From Sporosalibacterium faouarense (GTDB lineage: Bacteria; Bacillota; Clostridia; Tissierellales; VENL01): a stretch of 64,000 bases of DNA. The DNA lies in assembly GCF_016765695.1 (NCBI RefSeq), contig NZ_JAETGO010000069.1, forward strand, positions 1 through 64,000. Reading direction: 5' to 3'. Shown here piece by piece: positions 34,047 through 42,632 of the stretch (the first letter of the stretch is position 1; every line of letters begins with the position of its first letter). The translations under genes and the position numbers were made by a program. The notes beneath the pieces are model-generated. The model ran no database searches, was not told the origin of the DNA, and saw only the letters and a list, made by a program, of their open reading frames with translations.

Positions 34047-35366
34047 ATGAAACTAATATATATTATTGATGATCAAAAAGAAGTAACAGATTTACTAAAG
34101 AAAATACTTATCAAAGAAAACTATAAAGCAGTATCTTTTTATGACGGTAAATCGGCTATTAATGCAATAAAAGACCAACCTCCTAACCTTGTAATGCTAG
34201 ATGTTCAAATGCCAAAGGTAGATGGATTTGAAGTGTTTAATCAACTTAAAAGCTTGAGTCCAAAAAGTAAAATAATAATTATGACCGCCTATGCAGATGC
34301 AGAAAAATCAAAATTCTTTTTAGAAAATGGAGCTGATGATTTCATTGCAAAACCATTTAAATTAAAGGATATAAGGGTTATTATCTCAAGACTTTTGTCT
34401 AAAGATGTTTTAAGCTCTAGTGTCAAAGAAAATAGATTCAATATAGTAGGACAAAGTGATCAGATAAAAAAATGTGTTGATATGGCACTTAAAATTTCAA
34501 ATAGTGATTCATCGGCATTAGTATTAGGAGAAAGTGGCACTGGAAAGGAACTAATTGTAGATACTATACATTATAATAGTGTTAGAAAACACGAAAAACT
34601 AGTCAAGATAAACTGTGCTGCAATACCGAAGAACTTAATTGAAAGTGAGCTTTTTGGATATGAAAAAGGGGCTTTTACAAATGCCGATTCTACCAAAATT
34701 GGCAAGATAGAAGAAGCTAATAATGGGACTTTATTTTTAGATGAAATTTGTGAGATAAAAGAAGAACTACAGACTAAGCTTTTAAGAATTCTTGAAAATA
34801 AGTCTTTTGAAAGACTAGGAAGTAACAAGCAGATATATTCTGATTTTAGGCTTATATGTGCAACAAATAAAAATATTGAAGAAGAAATAGAAAAGGGTAA
34901 CTTTAGAAAAGATCTATTTTATCGAATTAGTTCTTTTCAAATTGAAACACCAGCACTTAGAGAGAGGAAAGAAGATATACCTTTACTAGCACAGCACTTT
35001 ATAAACATATTTAAAGCAGATTATATAACTCCTGTAAATGGAATGTCAGATGAAGTATTAAAAATGCTTCAAAGATATAGATGGCCAGGGAATGTCAGAG
35101 AGCTTAAGAACGTAGTTCAAAGAGTAATTTCAGTTTCTTCTAACAAGGAGGTTACAGTTAGTGACCTTCCAACATATATAATTGAAAGGATAGAAAATCA
35201 AATAAATAGTGATACTTTAAATTCTATATATAGTTTAGAAGAACTGGAAAAAGAGCATATAATTAATGTATTAAAGAGTGTAAATTACAATAAAGAAAAA
35301 GCTAGTAATATATTAGGGATTAGTAAGAAAACATTATATAATAAAATAAAGAAGTATAGATTATAG
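34047..35366 (+). CDS. NtrC-type sigma-54-dependent response regulator
   Basis: The 439-aa activator has a receiver (D8/D9, D52, T80, K102), an AAA+ domain (about 132-370) with Walker A GESGTGKE (161-168) and Walker B LFLDEI (229-234), and a Fis-type HTH at the C-terminus (YNKEKASNILGISKKTLYNKIKKY, seen as KASNILGISKKTLY). The sigma-54 contact loop reads GAFTNA (208-213) rather than GAFTGA. It should open the sigma-54 promoter found 248 bp after its stop, which drives the GGDEF-EAL gene. A strong terminator lies between. Confidence 0.93.
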   Translation: MKLIYIIDDQKEVTDLLKKILIKENYKAVSFYDGKSAINAIKDQPPNLVMLDVQMPKVDGFEVFNQLKSLSPKSKIIIMTAYADAEKSKFFLENGADDFIAKPFKLKDIRVIISRLLSKDVLSSSVKENRFNIVGQSDQIKKCVDMALKISNSDSSALVLGESGTGKELIVDTIHYNSVRKHEKLVKINCAAIPKNLIESELFGYEKGAFTNADSTKIGKIEEANNGTLFLDEICEIKEELQTKLLRILENKSFERLGSNKQIYSDFRLICATNKNIEEEIEKGNFRKDLFYRISSFQIETPALRERKEDIPLLAQHFINIFKADYITPVNGMSDEVLKMLQRYRWPGNVRELKNVVQRVISVSSNKEVTVSDLPTYIIERIENQINSDTLNSIYSLEELEKEHIINVLKSVNYNKEKASNILGISKKTLYNKIKKYRL

Positions 35367-35410
35367 ATAGATATTTTATAAAAAACATTTTGGGAGAAAA
35401 TTAGAGTATG

Positions 35411-35444
35411 ACTAAGGTATGATTTAATACCTTAGTTTTTTTAA
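35411..35444 (+). terminator. Rho-independent terminator
   Basis: ACTAAGGTAT and ATACCTTAGT form a perfect 10-bp stem around GATTTA with an eight-base T run. It separates the regulator gene from the sigma-54 promoter region. Confidence 0.9.
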
Positions 35445-35472
35445 GTTTTTGTTCAAATAGTTATGAATAAGA

Positions 35473-35517
35473 GTGTAATAATTACACGAAGAAAGTAGAA
35501 AAATGTAAAGATTACTT
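35473..35517 (+). promoter_or_regulatory. Paired upstream activator sites
   Basis: Site 1 is a perfect palindrome, GTGTAATAATTACAC (35473-35487). Site 2, ATGTAAAGATTACTT (35503-35517), keeps TGTAA and ATTAC at the same spacing. Their centres are 30 bp apart, about three helix turns, and 104-134 bp from the -24 element. This is the geometry expected for an NtrC-type activator. Confidence 0.7.
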
Positions 35518-35613
35518 AGAATTCCAATAGAAATAGAGTAAAGTGCCAATAACAAATAGAATAAAATGCAAGCCATTATGCCTATCTAAAATAAATAAAA
35601 TATTTTTTGGAAA

Positions 35614-35629
35614 TGGCACAAAAATTGCA
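35614..35629 (+). promoter_or_regulatory. Sigma-54 promoter
   Basis: TGGCAC, five bases, TTGCA matches the -24/-12 consensus completely. The start of transcription would fall near 35641, about 30 bases before the ATG of the GGDEF-EAL gene. Confidence 0.9.
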
Positions 35630-35671
35630 ACAATATATTGTAAAGAAAGACTGAGGAGAGGAGGTAAATAT

Positions 35672-37708
35672 ATGGTGATTAAGAAAAACTACATTAATTT
35701 TTTCGAAAACAATCATGCAATAATGCTAATTATTGATGCTAAAAATCAAAATATAGTAGATGCAAATAATGCTGCTTGTACTTATTATGGATATACAAAA
35801 CATCAGTTCTCTGAAATGAAAATATCAGATATAAATACTTTATCTGCAGATTCAATTAATATAGAAATTAATAACGTGAGATTAGAAGAAAAAACAGAAT
35901 CGTATTTTAAACATAGGCTTGCAAATGGGGACATAAGAGATGTGGTGGTGTACAGTGCTCCCTTAGGCAAAAGTGACAGATTTTTATTATCAATAATTCA
36001 TGATATGACAGAAAAACAAAATCTTGAAAAGGAGCTTGTATTACATAAGGCTTATCTAGAGCAACTTTTTAATAATACACCTAATGCTATAGCTATGTTA
36101 AATATGAATTTTAGAATTATAAATATTAATAAGAAATTTCAAAAACTTTTTGGTTATAGATTAGATGAGATTAAAGGACAAAGTATCTCAGAGGTACTTT
36201 GTAGTGGAAAAAAATTAAATGAGTCCATAGATTTTATTAAGAAAATAAAAGCTGGGAAAGTAATAAGAGAAAATTCCATTAGGAAAACAAAAAAAGGGAA
36301 GCTTGTAGATGTCTCCATAGTTGCATATCCAATCGTTAATGATGGCAAAGCTATAGGTGTGTATGTAATATATGTTGAAATGACTAGTAAAGAAGAAAGA
36401 CTATCTCTTAAAATTAAAGATGAGCTTACAGGATTTTATAATAGAAGTTATTTTATAAATAAATTCGATGATAAATTAAAGAATATACAAGAGAAAGAAA
36501 TGGATAAGAATAAGATTTTCCTTATGCTTATAAACTTAAATGGTCTAAATAGGGTTAATGATAATTTAGGCTATAGGATTAGAGATATGATAATAAAAAT
36601 TGCATCGGAAAGGATAGAAGAATGTATTTCCAATAAAGATATTCTTGCGAGGATTGGAGAAACTGAATTTGCTTTACTGATATCAAACATAGAAGATAAA
36701 ATGAAAATTATTTATAAAGCGAATAATATTCTAGGTAAATTTAACGATCCATTTGTAATAGGAGATAATGATATATATATTTCCACAAGTATTGGAATAT
36801 CAAATTACCCCAATGATGGTGTAGAGATTAATTCACTAATGAGGCGAGCACATATATCTATGTATAAAGCTAAAGAAACAAGTGGAAATCAATTTCAAAT
36901 ATTTGCTCCTGAATTTCAAAATAAAGTACGTGAGGATTTTATAATTGAAAACAATCTAAGGCATGCTATATTAAATGATGAAATGCTCCTCAACTACCAA
37001 CCAATTGTTAATGCGGTGAACGGTGAAATTATTGGAGCTGAAGTACTTATTAGATGGAGAAATAAAGAACTGGGTTTGGTGCCGCCCAATAAATTTATTT
37101 GTATTGCTGAAAGGATGGGGACAATAGTATCCATAGGGGAATGGGTTTTAAAAACGGCATGTAAACAGCTTAAGAGCTGGCATGACAAAGGATATAAGAA
37201 GATTTTTATGGCTATTAATATTTCCATAAAACAATTAGAGGAGGTAAACTTTCCACTGATTGTAAAAGAGATTTTAGATAAAACTGGTTTAAATTCAAAA
37301 TATATAGAATTTGAAATAACAGAAACGCAATATATGAAAAACATAAATAGGATTATCGAATCACTTAAGGAAATTAGTAAACTAGGTATAAATATTTCTA
37401 TTGATGATTTCGGTACAGGCTATTCATCCCTCAGTCAACTTAGCAAACTTAGGATTAATAAGTTGAAAATAGATAGAGCATTTATTAAAGATATAAAAGT
37501 GGATATTACAAACACTAAGATAGTTGAGACAATTATTTTAATGGCAAGAATCCTTAATATTAAGACAGTAGCAGAAGGGGTAGAGACTATAGAACAGTCA
37601 AACTTTCTAAAAGAAAATAAATGTGATATGCTACAGGGATATTTATATGGCAAACCTGTCGGCAGCAATCTTTTTCAAAAGATGATTGATGAAAGGTTAT
37701 TTAAATAA
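35672..37708 (+). CDS. PAS-PAS-GGDEF-EAL protein, probable c-di-GMP phosphodiesterase
   Basis: The ATG at 35672 follows GAGGAGG and lies downstream of the sigma-54 promoter; the frame is open further upstream, but that part includes the promoter. The 678-aa cytoplasmic protein has two PAS domains (about 8-115 and 125-240). A GGDEF domain (about 245-405) is degenerate: the active-site loop reads GETEF (329-333) and the metal Asp of the first strand is Asn in LINLNGLN. The EAL domain is intact, with EVLIRW, AINISIKQLE, FEITET, IDDFGTGYSSL, KIDRAFI and AEGVET. It should hydrolyse c-di-GMP, perhaps with GTP as effector. Confidence 0.92.
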   Translation: MVIKKNYINFFENNHAIMLIIDAKNQNIVDANNAACTYYGYTKHQFSEMKISDINTLSADSINIEINNVRLEEKTESYFKHRLANGDIRDVVVYSAPLGKSDRFLLSIIHDMTEKQNLEKELVLHKAYLEQLFNNTPNAIAMLNMNFRIININKKFQKLFGYRLDEIKGQSISEVLCSGKKLNESIDFIKKIKAGKVIRENSIRKTKKGKLVDVSIVAYPIVNDGKAIGVYVIYVEMTSKEERLSLKIKDELTGFYNRSYFINKFDDKLKNIQEKEMDKNKIFLMLINLNGLNRVNDNLGYRIRDMIIKIASERIEECISNKDILARIGETEFALLISNIEDKMKIIYKANNILGKFNDPFVIGDNDIYISTSIGISNYPNDGVEINSLMRRAHISMYKAKETSGNQFQIFAPEFQNKVREDFIIENNLRHAILNDEMLLNYQPIVNAVNGEIIGAEVLIRWRNKELGLVPPNKFICIAERMGTIVSIGEWVLKTACKQLKSWHDKGYKKIFMAINISIKQLEEVNFPLIVKEILDKTGLNSKYIEFEITETQYMKNINRIIESLKEISKLGINISIDDFGTGYSSLSQLSKLRINKLKIDRAFIKDIKVDITNTKIVETIILMARILNIKTVAEGVETIEQSNFLKENKCDMLQGYLYGKPVGSNLFQKMIDERLFK

Positions 37709-37797
37709 CACTGTAATAAAGATTTATATGTTAAATAATATTGTGATTAACAGAAGTCTATCATTATTAAGTAAATACTTGTAATGGGGGGAATATA

Positions 37798-38490
37798 ATG
37801 AATAAAAAAACTATATTAATTATTGAAAATGATGTTACAACAAGGAGGATGGTCCAATTAATTTTAGAAGAACATCGTTTTCATACCATTGCGATTGAAG
37901 ATGGAGAGAAAACTTTTGATATATTGAATAAAGGATATATTGATGCAATAATACTAGATTTATATTTGCCTGATAGCAATGGGTTTGAAATAATTAGGAC
38001 AATAAGAGAACATAATCTATATTATAGCATCCCCATAATAATGTTAACATCAAACACCGACAAAATGGATGCTGTATTAGCTTTAGAATTAGGAGCTGAC
38101 GATTATATAACCAGGCCTTTTTATAAGAGAGAACTTGTAGCTAGATTAAATGCATCTTTGCGTAGGGTTAGAGTAAATCATAGGAATAAGAGGGACGTTG
38201 TAGAGTTTGATGATTTTAAATTGAATTTAAAGAATAGAAAGCTGAGAAAAAATGTAGAAGATATACACTTGACCTATGGAGAGTTTGAGATACTATCATT
38301 GTTAGCGTCTAATCCTGAAATGGTATTCAGTCGTGATGATATGTTAAACAGGTTGTGGGGAGAAAATTATACAACTGAGACTAGAGTAATAGATATGCAT
38401 ATATCTTCTATAAGAAAAAAAATAAGCAGCTCTAAAAATAAATGGATAGAAACAGTTAGAGGAGTAGGGTATAGGTTTAAGAGCTGTTAA
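37798..38490 (+). CDS. OmpR-family response regulator with altered receiver
   Basis: The 230-aa protein has an OmpR-type layout: a receiver with E10, D12, D54 and T84, and a winged helix ending in TVRGVGYRF. The invariant receiver Lys is Arg (R106 in YITRPF). No histidine kinase gene adjoins it; it follows the GGDEF-EAL gene by 89 bp and may be co-transcribed from the sigma-54 promoter. It could be driven by the kinase at 31781 or act independently of phosphorylation. AGGGGGGAA-type sequence precedes the ATG. Confidence 0.9.
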   Translation: MNKKTILIIENDVTTRRMVQLILEEHRFHTIAIEDGEKTFDILNKGYIDAIILDLYLPDSNGFEIIRTIREHNLYYSIPIIMLTSNTDKMDAVLALELGADDYITRPFYKRELVARLNASLRRVRVNHRNKRDVVEFDDFKLNLKNRKLRKNVEDIHLTYGEFEILSLLASNPEMVFSRDDMLNRLWGENYTTETRVIDMHISSIRKKISSSKNKWIETVRGVGYRFKSC

Positions 38491-38554
38491 CTTAATTAAG
38501 TTAGTTAACAGTTTGAGTATTTTGGGAAATTACAGTAGTATAATAGATATTTTA

Positions 38555-38613
38555 AGTAAAAAATAACCTAAAGAACATTAAATTACCTCATGTTCTTTAG
38601 GTTATTTTTTACT
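38555..38613. terminator. Perfect 24-bp hairpin terminator
   Basis: The left arm starts AGTAAAAAATAACC and the right arm ends GGTTATTTTTTACT; all 24 pairs match around an 11-base loop. It lies between convergent genes, and its right edge touches the stop codon of the minus-strand gene. Confidence 0.88.
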
Positions 38614-39088
38614 AATTATTTCCGTTATATCCTTTAAGCTTATTGTTGATTTTATTCTTGATTTCTTCTTCCATTTCGTTCTTTGCATTTTCAACCTTTT
38701 CATTTACCTTATTAGTGATTTCTGATTTAGATTGATTTAATGCCGCGTCGAATTCAGACTGAATTTCTGCTTTAGCCTGACTTATATAGGCTTGTAAATC
38801 TTGGCCAGCACGATTAACTTCATTGGCTTTATGATTTTTAAGGTTTTCTATAAATTCATTAGCCTTATTGTCAATATATTGTTCTACCTCATTATCATAC
38901 TGGTTTTTAAGGTTGTCCACATCGTTTTCAGCTTCGCTAACATAAAAGCTTTTAACGTCATTAATACCTTCCTTTAGTAAAGTAATTACATCGGTACCTA
39001 ATGTAGCTGCATATACTTGGGCTGAAGATATAAGTACAAATATAGCTACAAAGGAGATAATAAGTTTCTTTTTGTTTTTCATTTTCAC
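38612..39088 (-). CDS. Secreted coiled-coil protein
   Basis: The 158-aa product has a signal peptide (about 1-28, ending in QVYA). From about residue 40 on it is an almost unbroken charged helix rich in Lys, Glu, Asn and Gln (ENDVDNLKNQYDNEVEQYI, SEITNKVNEKVENAKNEME), probably a coiled coil. No Cys, no anchor and no known domain are seen. GGAGGG lies five bases before the first ATG; a second ATG two codons later is also possible. It may be an extracellular structural or surface-binding protein; the role is unknown. Confidence 0.7.
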   Translation of the reverse strand: MKMKNKKKLIISFVAIFVLISSAQVYAATLGTDVITLLKEGINDVKSFYVSEAENDVDNLKNQYDNEVEQYIDNKANEFIENLKNHKANEVNRAGQDLQAYISQAKAEIQSEFDAALNQSKSEITNKVNEKVENAKNEMEEEIKNKINNKLKGYNGNN

Positions 39089-39250
39089 CCTCCATCTATA
39101 TTATGATTGATATTGTATTATAGTTTAATTTTATAAATAATAAGATGTTATGTCAACTAGAATATTATGTAAACAAAGACTATTTATATTATTAAATTAC
39201 TTTTTTACTGAATTGATTTAAAGTAGAAATAGGGTAAAATACGTAATCGA

Positions 39251-39281
39251 GGAAATGGCATATTAGAATTCTATGCTTTCC
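39251..39281. repeat. Short palindromic repeat, copy E
   Basis: The sequence opens with GGAAATGGCATATTA and closes with TATGCTTTCC. The central CATATTA and TATG, with GGAAA and TTTCC ends, match copy A at 5639-5670. Confidence 0.5.
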
Positions 39282-39423
39282 TAAATCAAATAATATAGAG
39301 TGTTTTAATAAAAGGATAGAGAGAAAATAAAGATCATAAAATTGACTAGAGTGTGAAGATAGAAGTTAAAGAACTTAAAATGAGCACAAAAAAAAGAAAT
39401 ATCAAAGAAGACGGATATTTCTA

Positions 39424-39452
39424 TTGACAAATATATTCATACGTGGTATTCT
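39424..39452 (+). promoter_or_regulatory. Sigma-A promoter of helD
   Basis: TTGACA (39424-39429), 17 bases, TATTCT (39447-39452). The -35 is perfect. Transcription would begin near 39459, leaving a leader of about 190 bases before the TTG start. Confidence 0.75.
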
Positions 39453-39651
39453 AAAAATGCGCATAAAAATCCAATATAATTAAAAGTTTCTCTATAATAA
39501 TTATATAACACTAAAAACAGAATGTCAACACTTTTTTTAAAAAATTTCATGAAAATCAAATAAGGAATTTGGTGCTAGAGATATAAATAATAAAAAAGAT
39601 TTGACAGATCTAGCATTTAACTCCTAAAACTACTTAATTGGAGGGATTTAT

Positions 39652-41934
39652 TTGATAAAAAAAATAGTATGGCAAAGGGAAGAAAGAAGACTACAAATAG
39701 TTTGTGATGAAATAGAAGAGCAATTGAAAGTAAAAAGAGAGGATAACGATGCATATAAAGAAAACATTGTAGAGATAAGGAGATCGATGTGGGATGAAGC
39801 CCCTCATACGGCTATTGACTTTGATGGTGTTAATTTTGAAGATGTAAACACTATTCAGCAGCATCTTGAAAATTTGAGACAAGAAGAAAATAAACATTTA
39901 TTTTTCCATAAACAAATTAAAATCTTAGAAAAGCTATTAGATAAACCTTACTTTGCTAGGGTAGATTTTCAGGAAACAGGGGAAGAAGTTGAGAAAATCT
40001 ATATAGGACTATCAACTTTATTTGATGATGATACTAAAGATATTTTAATTTATGATTGGAGATCACCTATATGTAGTATTTTTTATGATTATGAGTTGGG
40101 ACCAGCTAAATATAATGCTGTCAATGATGATGTGTACGGCGATATTAAGTTGAAAAGGCAATTTGGTATATCAAATAGGAAAATACACTATATGTTTGAT
40201 AGTAGTATTAAAATAGATGATGAAATACTTCAAAGAGTATTAAGTCAGAGTTCCAACGATAAGATGAAGAATATTATTATGACTATTCAGAAAGAACAGA
40301 ATAAGATTATAAGAGATGATAAGAATAATTTACTTATAGTGCAAGGAGCTGCAGGAAGTGGGAAGACATCAATAGCTCTTCATAGAATTGCTTATTTAAT
40401 GTATAAATATAGAGATAAAAATATTGGGTCAGAAAATATTATAATTTTTTCTCCAAATGAAATCTTTAATGACTATATATCAGAAGTGCTTCCAGAGTTA
40501 GGAGAAGAAAATTCTCAACAAACAACCTTTTATGATTATGCTAAAAAATCTATTGGCTCAAATTATAAAGTAGAGAGTATGATGACTCAGATGGAGTATT
40601 TACTAAATTATAAAGAAGACTCGGAATATAGTGATAAGATAAAGGCAATTAGATACAAAACCTCTAAAAAATTTCTAAATGTGATAAACAAATATATAAG
40701 GTATATTGAAGAACATCTTATTGAATTCCATGATATTGAGTATAATGATAGAATTTTAATATCTAAGGAAGAACTTGAAGATCAGTTTTATAATGGATTT
40801 AAAATGTGGCCAATGGCAGTTAGACTTAGAAAGATAAGAGAAAGAATATGGAAGATATTAAGACCTATCCAAAAAACAAGACTAAAAGAAATTGAAAAAG
40901 AAATGAAATTTAAGGTTGACTTTGAACATGAGATTAAACCGTTTAGTAGATTAAAGAGAATGGAGGAATTTAGACCAATTATACATGATGTTGAGGATAT
41001 GACTTCTATAGATATTATGGATTTATACAAAAAGCTATTTTCTAATGAGGTGATATTCTTTAAAATAATTGAAGAAGATGGCTTAGAAGATTATTTAATT
41101 AATATAAAAGATATAACGGTTACAAGCCTTAATAATAAGTTTATACCATATGAAGATATAGCTCCCATTCTATTGTTAAAGGCTGAGCTTGAAGGAACAC
41201 TTAATCTTGCTCATATTAGGCATGTAGTGATAGATGAGTCTCAAGATTATACGTTATTTCAGTATGAAATATTTAAAAGATTATTTAAGAAGAGCAATCT
41301 AACAGTTCTTGGAGATCTAAGTCAATCTATCCATCCATATATTAGTCCAGTTAGTCACAAAGATATAATGGAAACTTTTAATTTGAAAAACACAGCTTTA
41401 ATGAAGCTGACTAAAAGCTATCGTTCAACTAAAGAAATATTTGACTTTTCCAAGGGAATATTAACTGAAGAGACCAATATAGAAAGCATAGATAGAAGAG
41501 GAGAAAAGCCTAAACTGACAAAAGTGTCCAGCTATAAGCAGATGGCTAAGTATATATCTGAAGATATCCTTAATCTAGAAAAACAAGGAGCAAAATCCAT
41601 TGCAGTAATTTGTAAAACTGCTAAAGAAAGTGAAAGAGTATATGAAATGTTAGGAAACATCGATGATATAAGGCTTATAAATAGTGAGGATACTAAATAC
41701 AAGAGTGGCAAGGTAGTAATCCCTTCATATCTAGCTAAGGGATTAGAATTTGATGCTGTATTGGTTTATGATGCTGGTATTAATAGCTATGGCTACGAGG
41801 AAGAAAGAGGGTTATTTTATACCATATGTACGAGGGCCCTTCATAATTTACATTTATATTGCAAAGGAGAACCTTCTTCTTTTATACAACAAATAGATAC
41901 TGAATTGTATGAAGTGTATAATAAACATAACTAA
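39652..41934 (+). CDS. helD: HelD-type UvrD-like helicase (RNA polymerase recycling factor)
   Basis: The 760-aa SF1 ATPase starts at TTG behind GGAGGG. An N-terminal coiled coil (about 1-100) comes before the first RecA lobe. Walker A GAAGSGKTS is at 232-240, VIDESQDYT is Walker B, and TKSYRST and the final PSYLAKGLEFDAVLVYDA are further SF1 motifs. The coiled coil, a long insert between motifs and the DWRSPICSIFYDYE segment fit HelD, which removes stalled RNA polymerase from DNA, rather than UvrD or PcrA. It is monocistronic. Confidence 0.88.
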   Translation: MIKKIVWQREERRLQIVCDEIEEQLKVKREDNDAYKENIVEIRRSMWDEAPHTAIDFDGVNFEDVNTIQQHLENLRQEENKHLFFHKQIKILEKLLDKPYFARVDFQETGEEVEKIYIGLSTLFDDDTKDILIYDWRSPICSIFYDYELGPAKYNAVNDDVYGDIKLKRQFGISNRKIHYMFDSSIKIDDEILQRVLSQSSNDKMKNIIMTIQKEQNKIIRDDKNNLLIVQGAAGSGKTSIALHRIAYLMYKYRDKNIGSENIIIFSPNEIFNDYISEVLPELGEENSQQTTFYDYAKKSIGSNYKVESMMTQMEYLLNYKEDSEYSDKIKAIRYKTSKKFLNVINKYIRYIEEHLIEFHDIEYNDRILISKEELEDQFYNGFKMWPMAVRLRKIRERIWKILRPIQKTRLKEIEKEMKFKVDFEHEIKPFSRLKRMEEFRPIIHDVEDMTSIDIMDLYKKLFSNEVIFFKIIEEDGLEDYLINIKDITVTSLNNKFIPYEDIAPILLLKAELEGTLNLAHIRHVVIDESQDYTLFQYEIFKRLFKKSNLTVLGDLSQSIHPYISPVSHKDIMETFNLKNTALMKLTKSYRSTKEIFDFSKGILTEETNIESIDRRGEKPKLTKVSSYKQMAKYISEDILNLEKQGAKSIAVICKTAKESERVYEMLGNIDDIRLINSEDTKYKSGKVVIPSYLAKGLEFDAVLVYDAGINSYGYEEERGLFYTICTRALHNLHLYCKGEPSSFIQQIDTELYEVYNKHN

Positions 41935-42114
41935 TGTTTATTGTATTATTATTAATTTACAGGAATGGCTATTATACTTGGATGCCAAGGAATATAATTG
42001 AATTTAATATTTGAGAAAATGGAATATTAAAATCTCAAGGGAAATTATAGTTTCGTGATTTCAGTATTTAGATATCCTATTGTTTGATTTGTAAATATGT
42101 AATTCGTTTATTTA

Positions 42115-42150
42115 TTAAACCAGTGCTATACAAATATAGCACTGGTTTAA
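42115..42150. terminator. Perfect 16-bp terminator
   Basis: TTAAACCAGTGCTATA and TATAGCACTGGTTTAA pair perfectly around CAAA. It can serve both helD (180 bp upstream) and the convergent small membrane protein gene. Confidence 0.83.
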
Positions 42151-42177
42151 TGTTTTTATATAGTATTTTATTTAGAT

Positions 42178-42447
42178 TTAAGTAAGATAAAGAAATAGTA
42201 GAAATACAATTAACAATATAATTTTTACATATTTATTATTTGGATACTTTTTCTGCAATGTATTTTTCATAATAATATTGAAAACACCATATAGTATACC
42301 CACAATAATAAAATAGCTTAAAAACTCAATTATAGGACTTTTTATATAGGACTTTATGTAACTTGAAACTATAACATCGTAAGCCCTAAGAATAAATAAG
42401 AATGCTATTAAATTATAATAATCCCTATCTTTGATATATTTTTTCAT
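42178..42447 (-). CDS. Small membrane protein of unknown function
   Basis: The frame is open to 42561, but GGGAGGAG seven bases before the ATG ending at 42447 fixes the start, giving 89 aa. It has two or three hydrophobic helices (about 15-30, 37-55, 70-88) separated by Lys-rich turns (SYIKSYIKSP, LQKKYPNNKYVK). It is not recognised. It lies between helD and pepT in an AT-rich region. Confidence 0.55.
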   Translation of the reverse strand: MKKYIKDRDYYNLIAFLFILRAYDVIVSSYIKSYIKSPIIEFLSYFIIVGILYGVFNIIMKNTLQKKYPNNKYVKIILLIVFLLFLYLT

Positions 42448-42613
42448 AATATCTCCTCCCATAACATATTTAAATGCCATAAATACATTATAACAAATAG
42501 AAGATATTAACAAAAATATATAAATGAGGAAATAACACAGATTACAATGTGTATTCCCCATTTATGTTAACCAATAAAAATCAAATATTACTCTTTATAT
42601 TGGTAATTTATTG

Positions 42614-42632
42614 AGCAGAACGAGTTCACTTA
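42614..42632 (+). repeat. 19-bp copy of the IS right end at the pepT stop
   Basis: AGCAGAACGAGTTCACTTA is identical to bases 45-63 at the IS200/IS605-like right end. On the minus strand it supplies the last bases and the TGA stop of pepT. No hairpin or tnpB remains here. Confidence 0.6.

Larger units (their letters stand above)
39089..39651 (+). other. 563-bp intergenic region before helD
   Basis: No gene is supported. It holds copy E of the palindromic repeat, the helD promoter and a leader of about 190 bases, and, on the minus strand, presumably the promoter of the coiled-coil protein gene. CTCC and GGAG near 39622 and 39640 could pair across the helD ribosome site, but the stem is short. 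Confidence 0.5.

Noticed and set aside
39251-39281. TGGCAT within the palindromic repeat as a sigma-54 -24 element
   Set aside because: No TTGC at the required distance.
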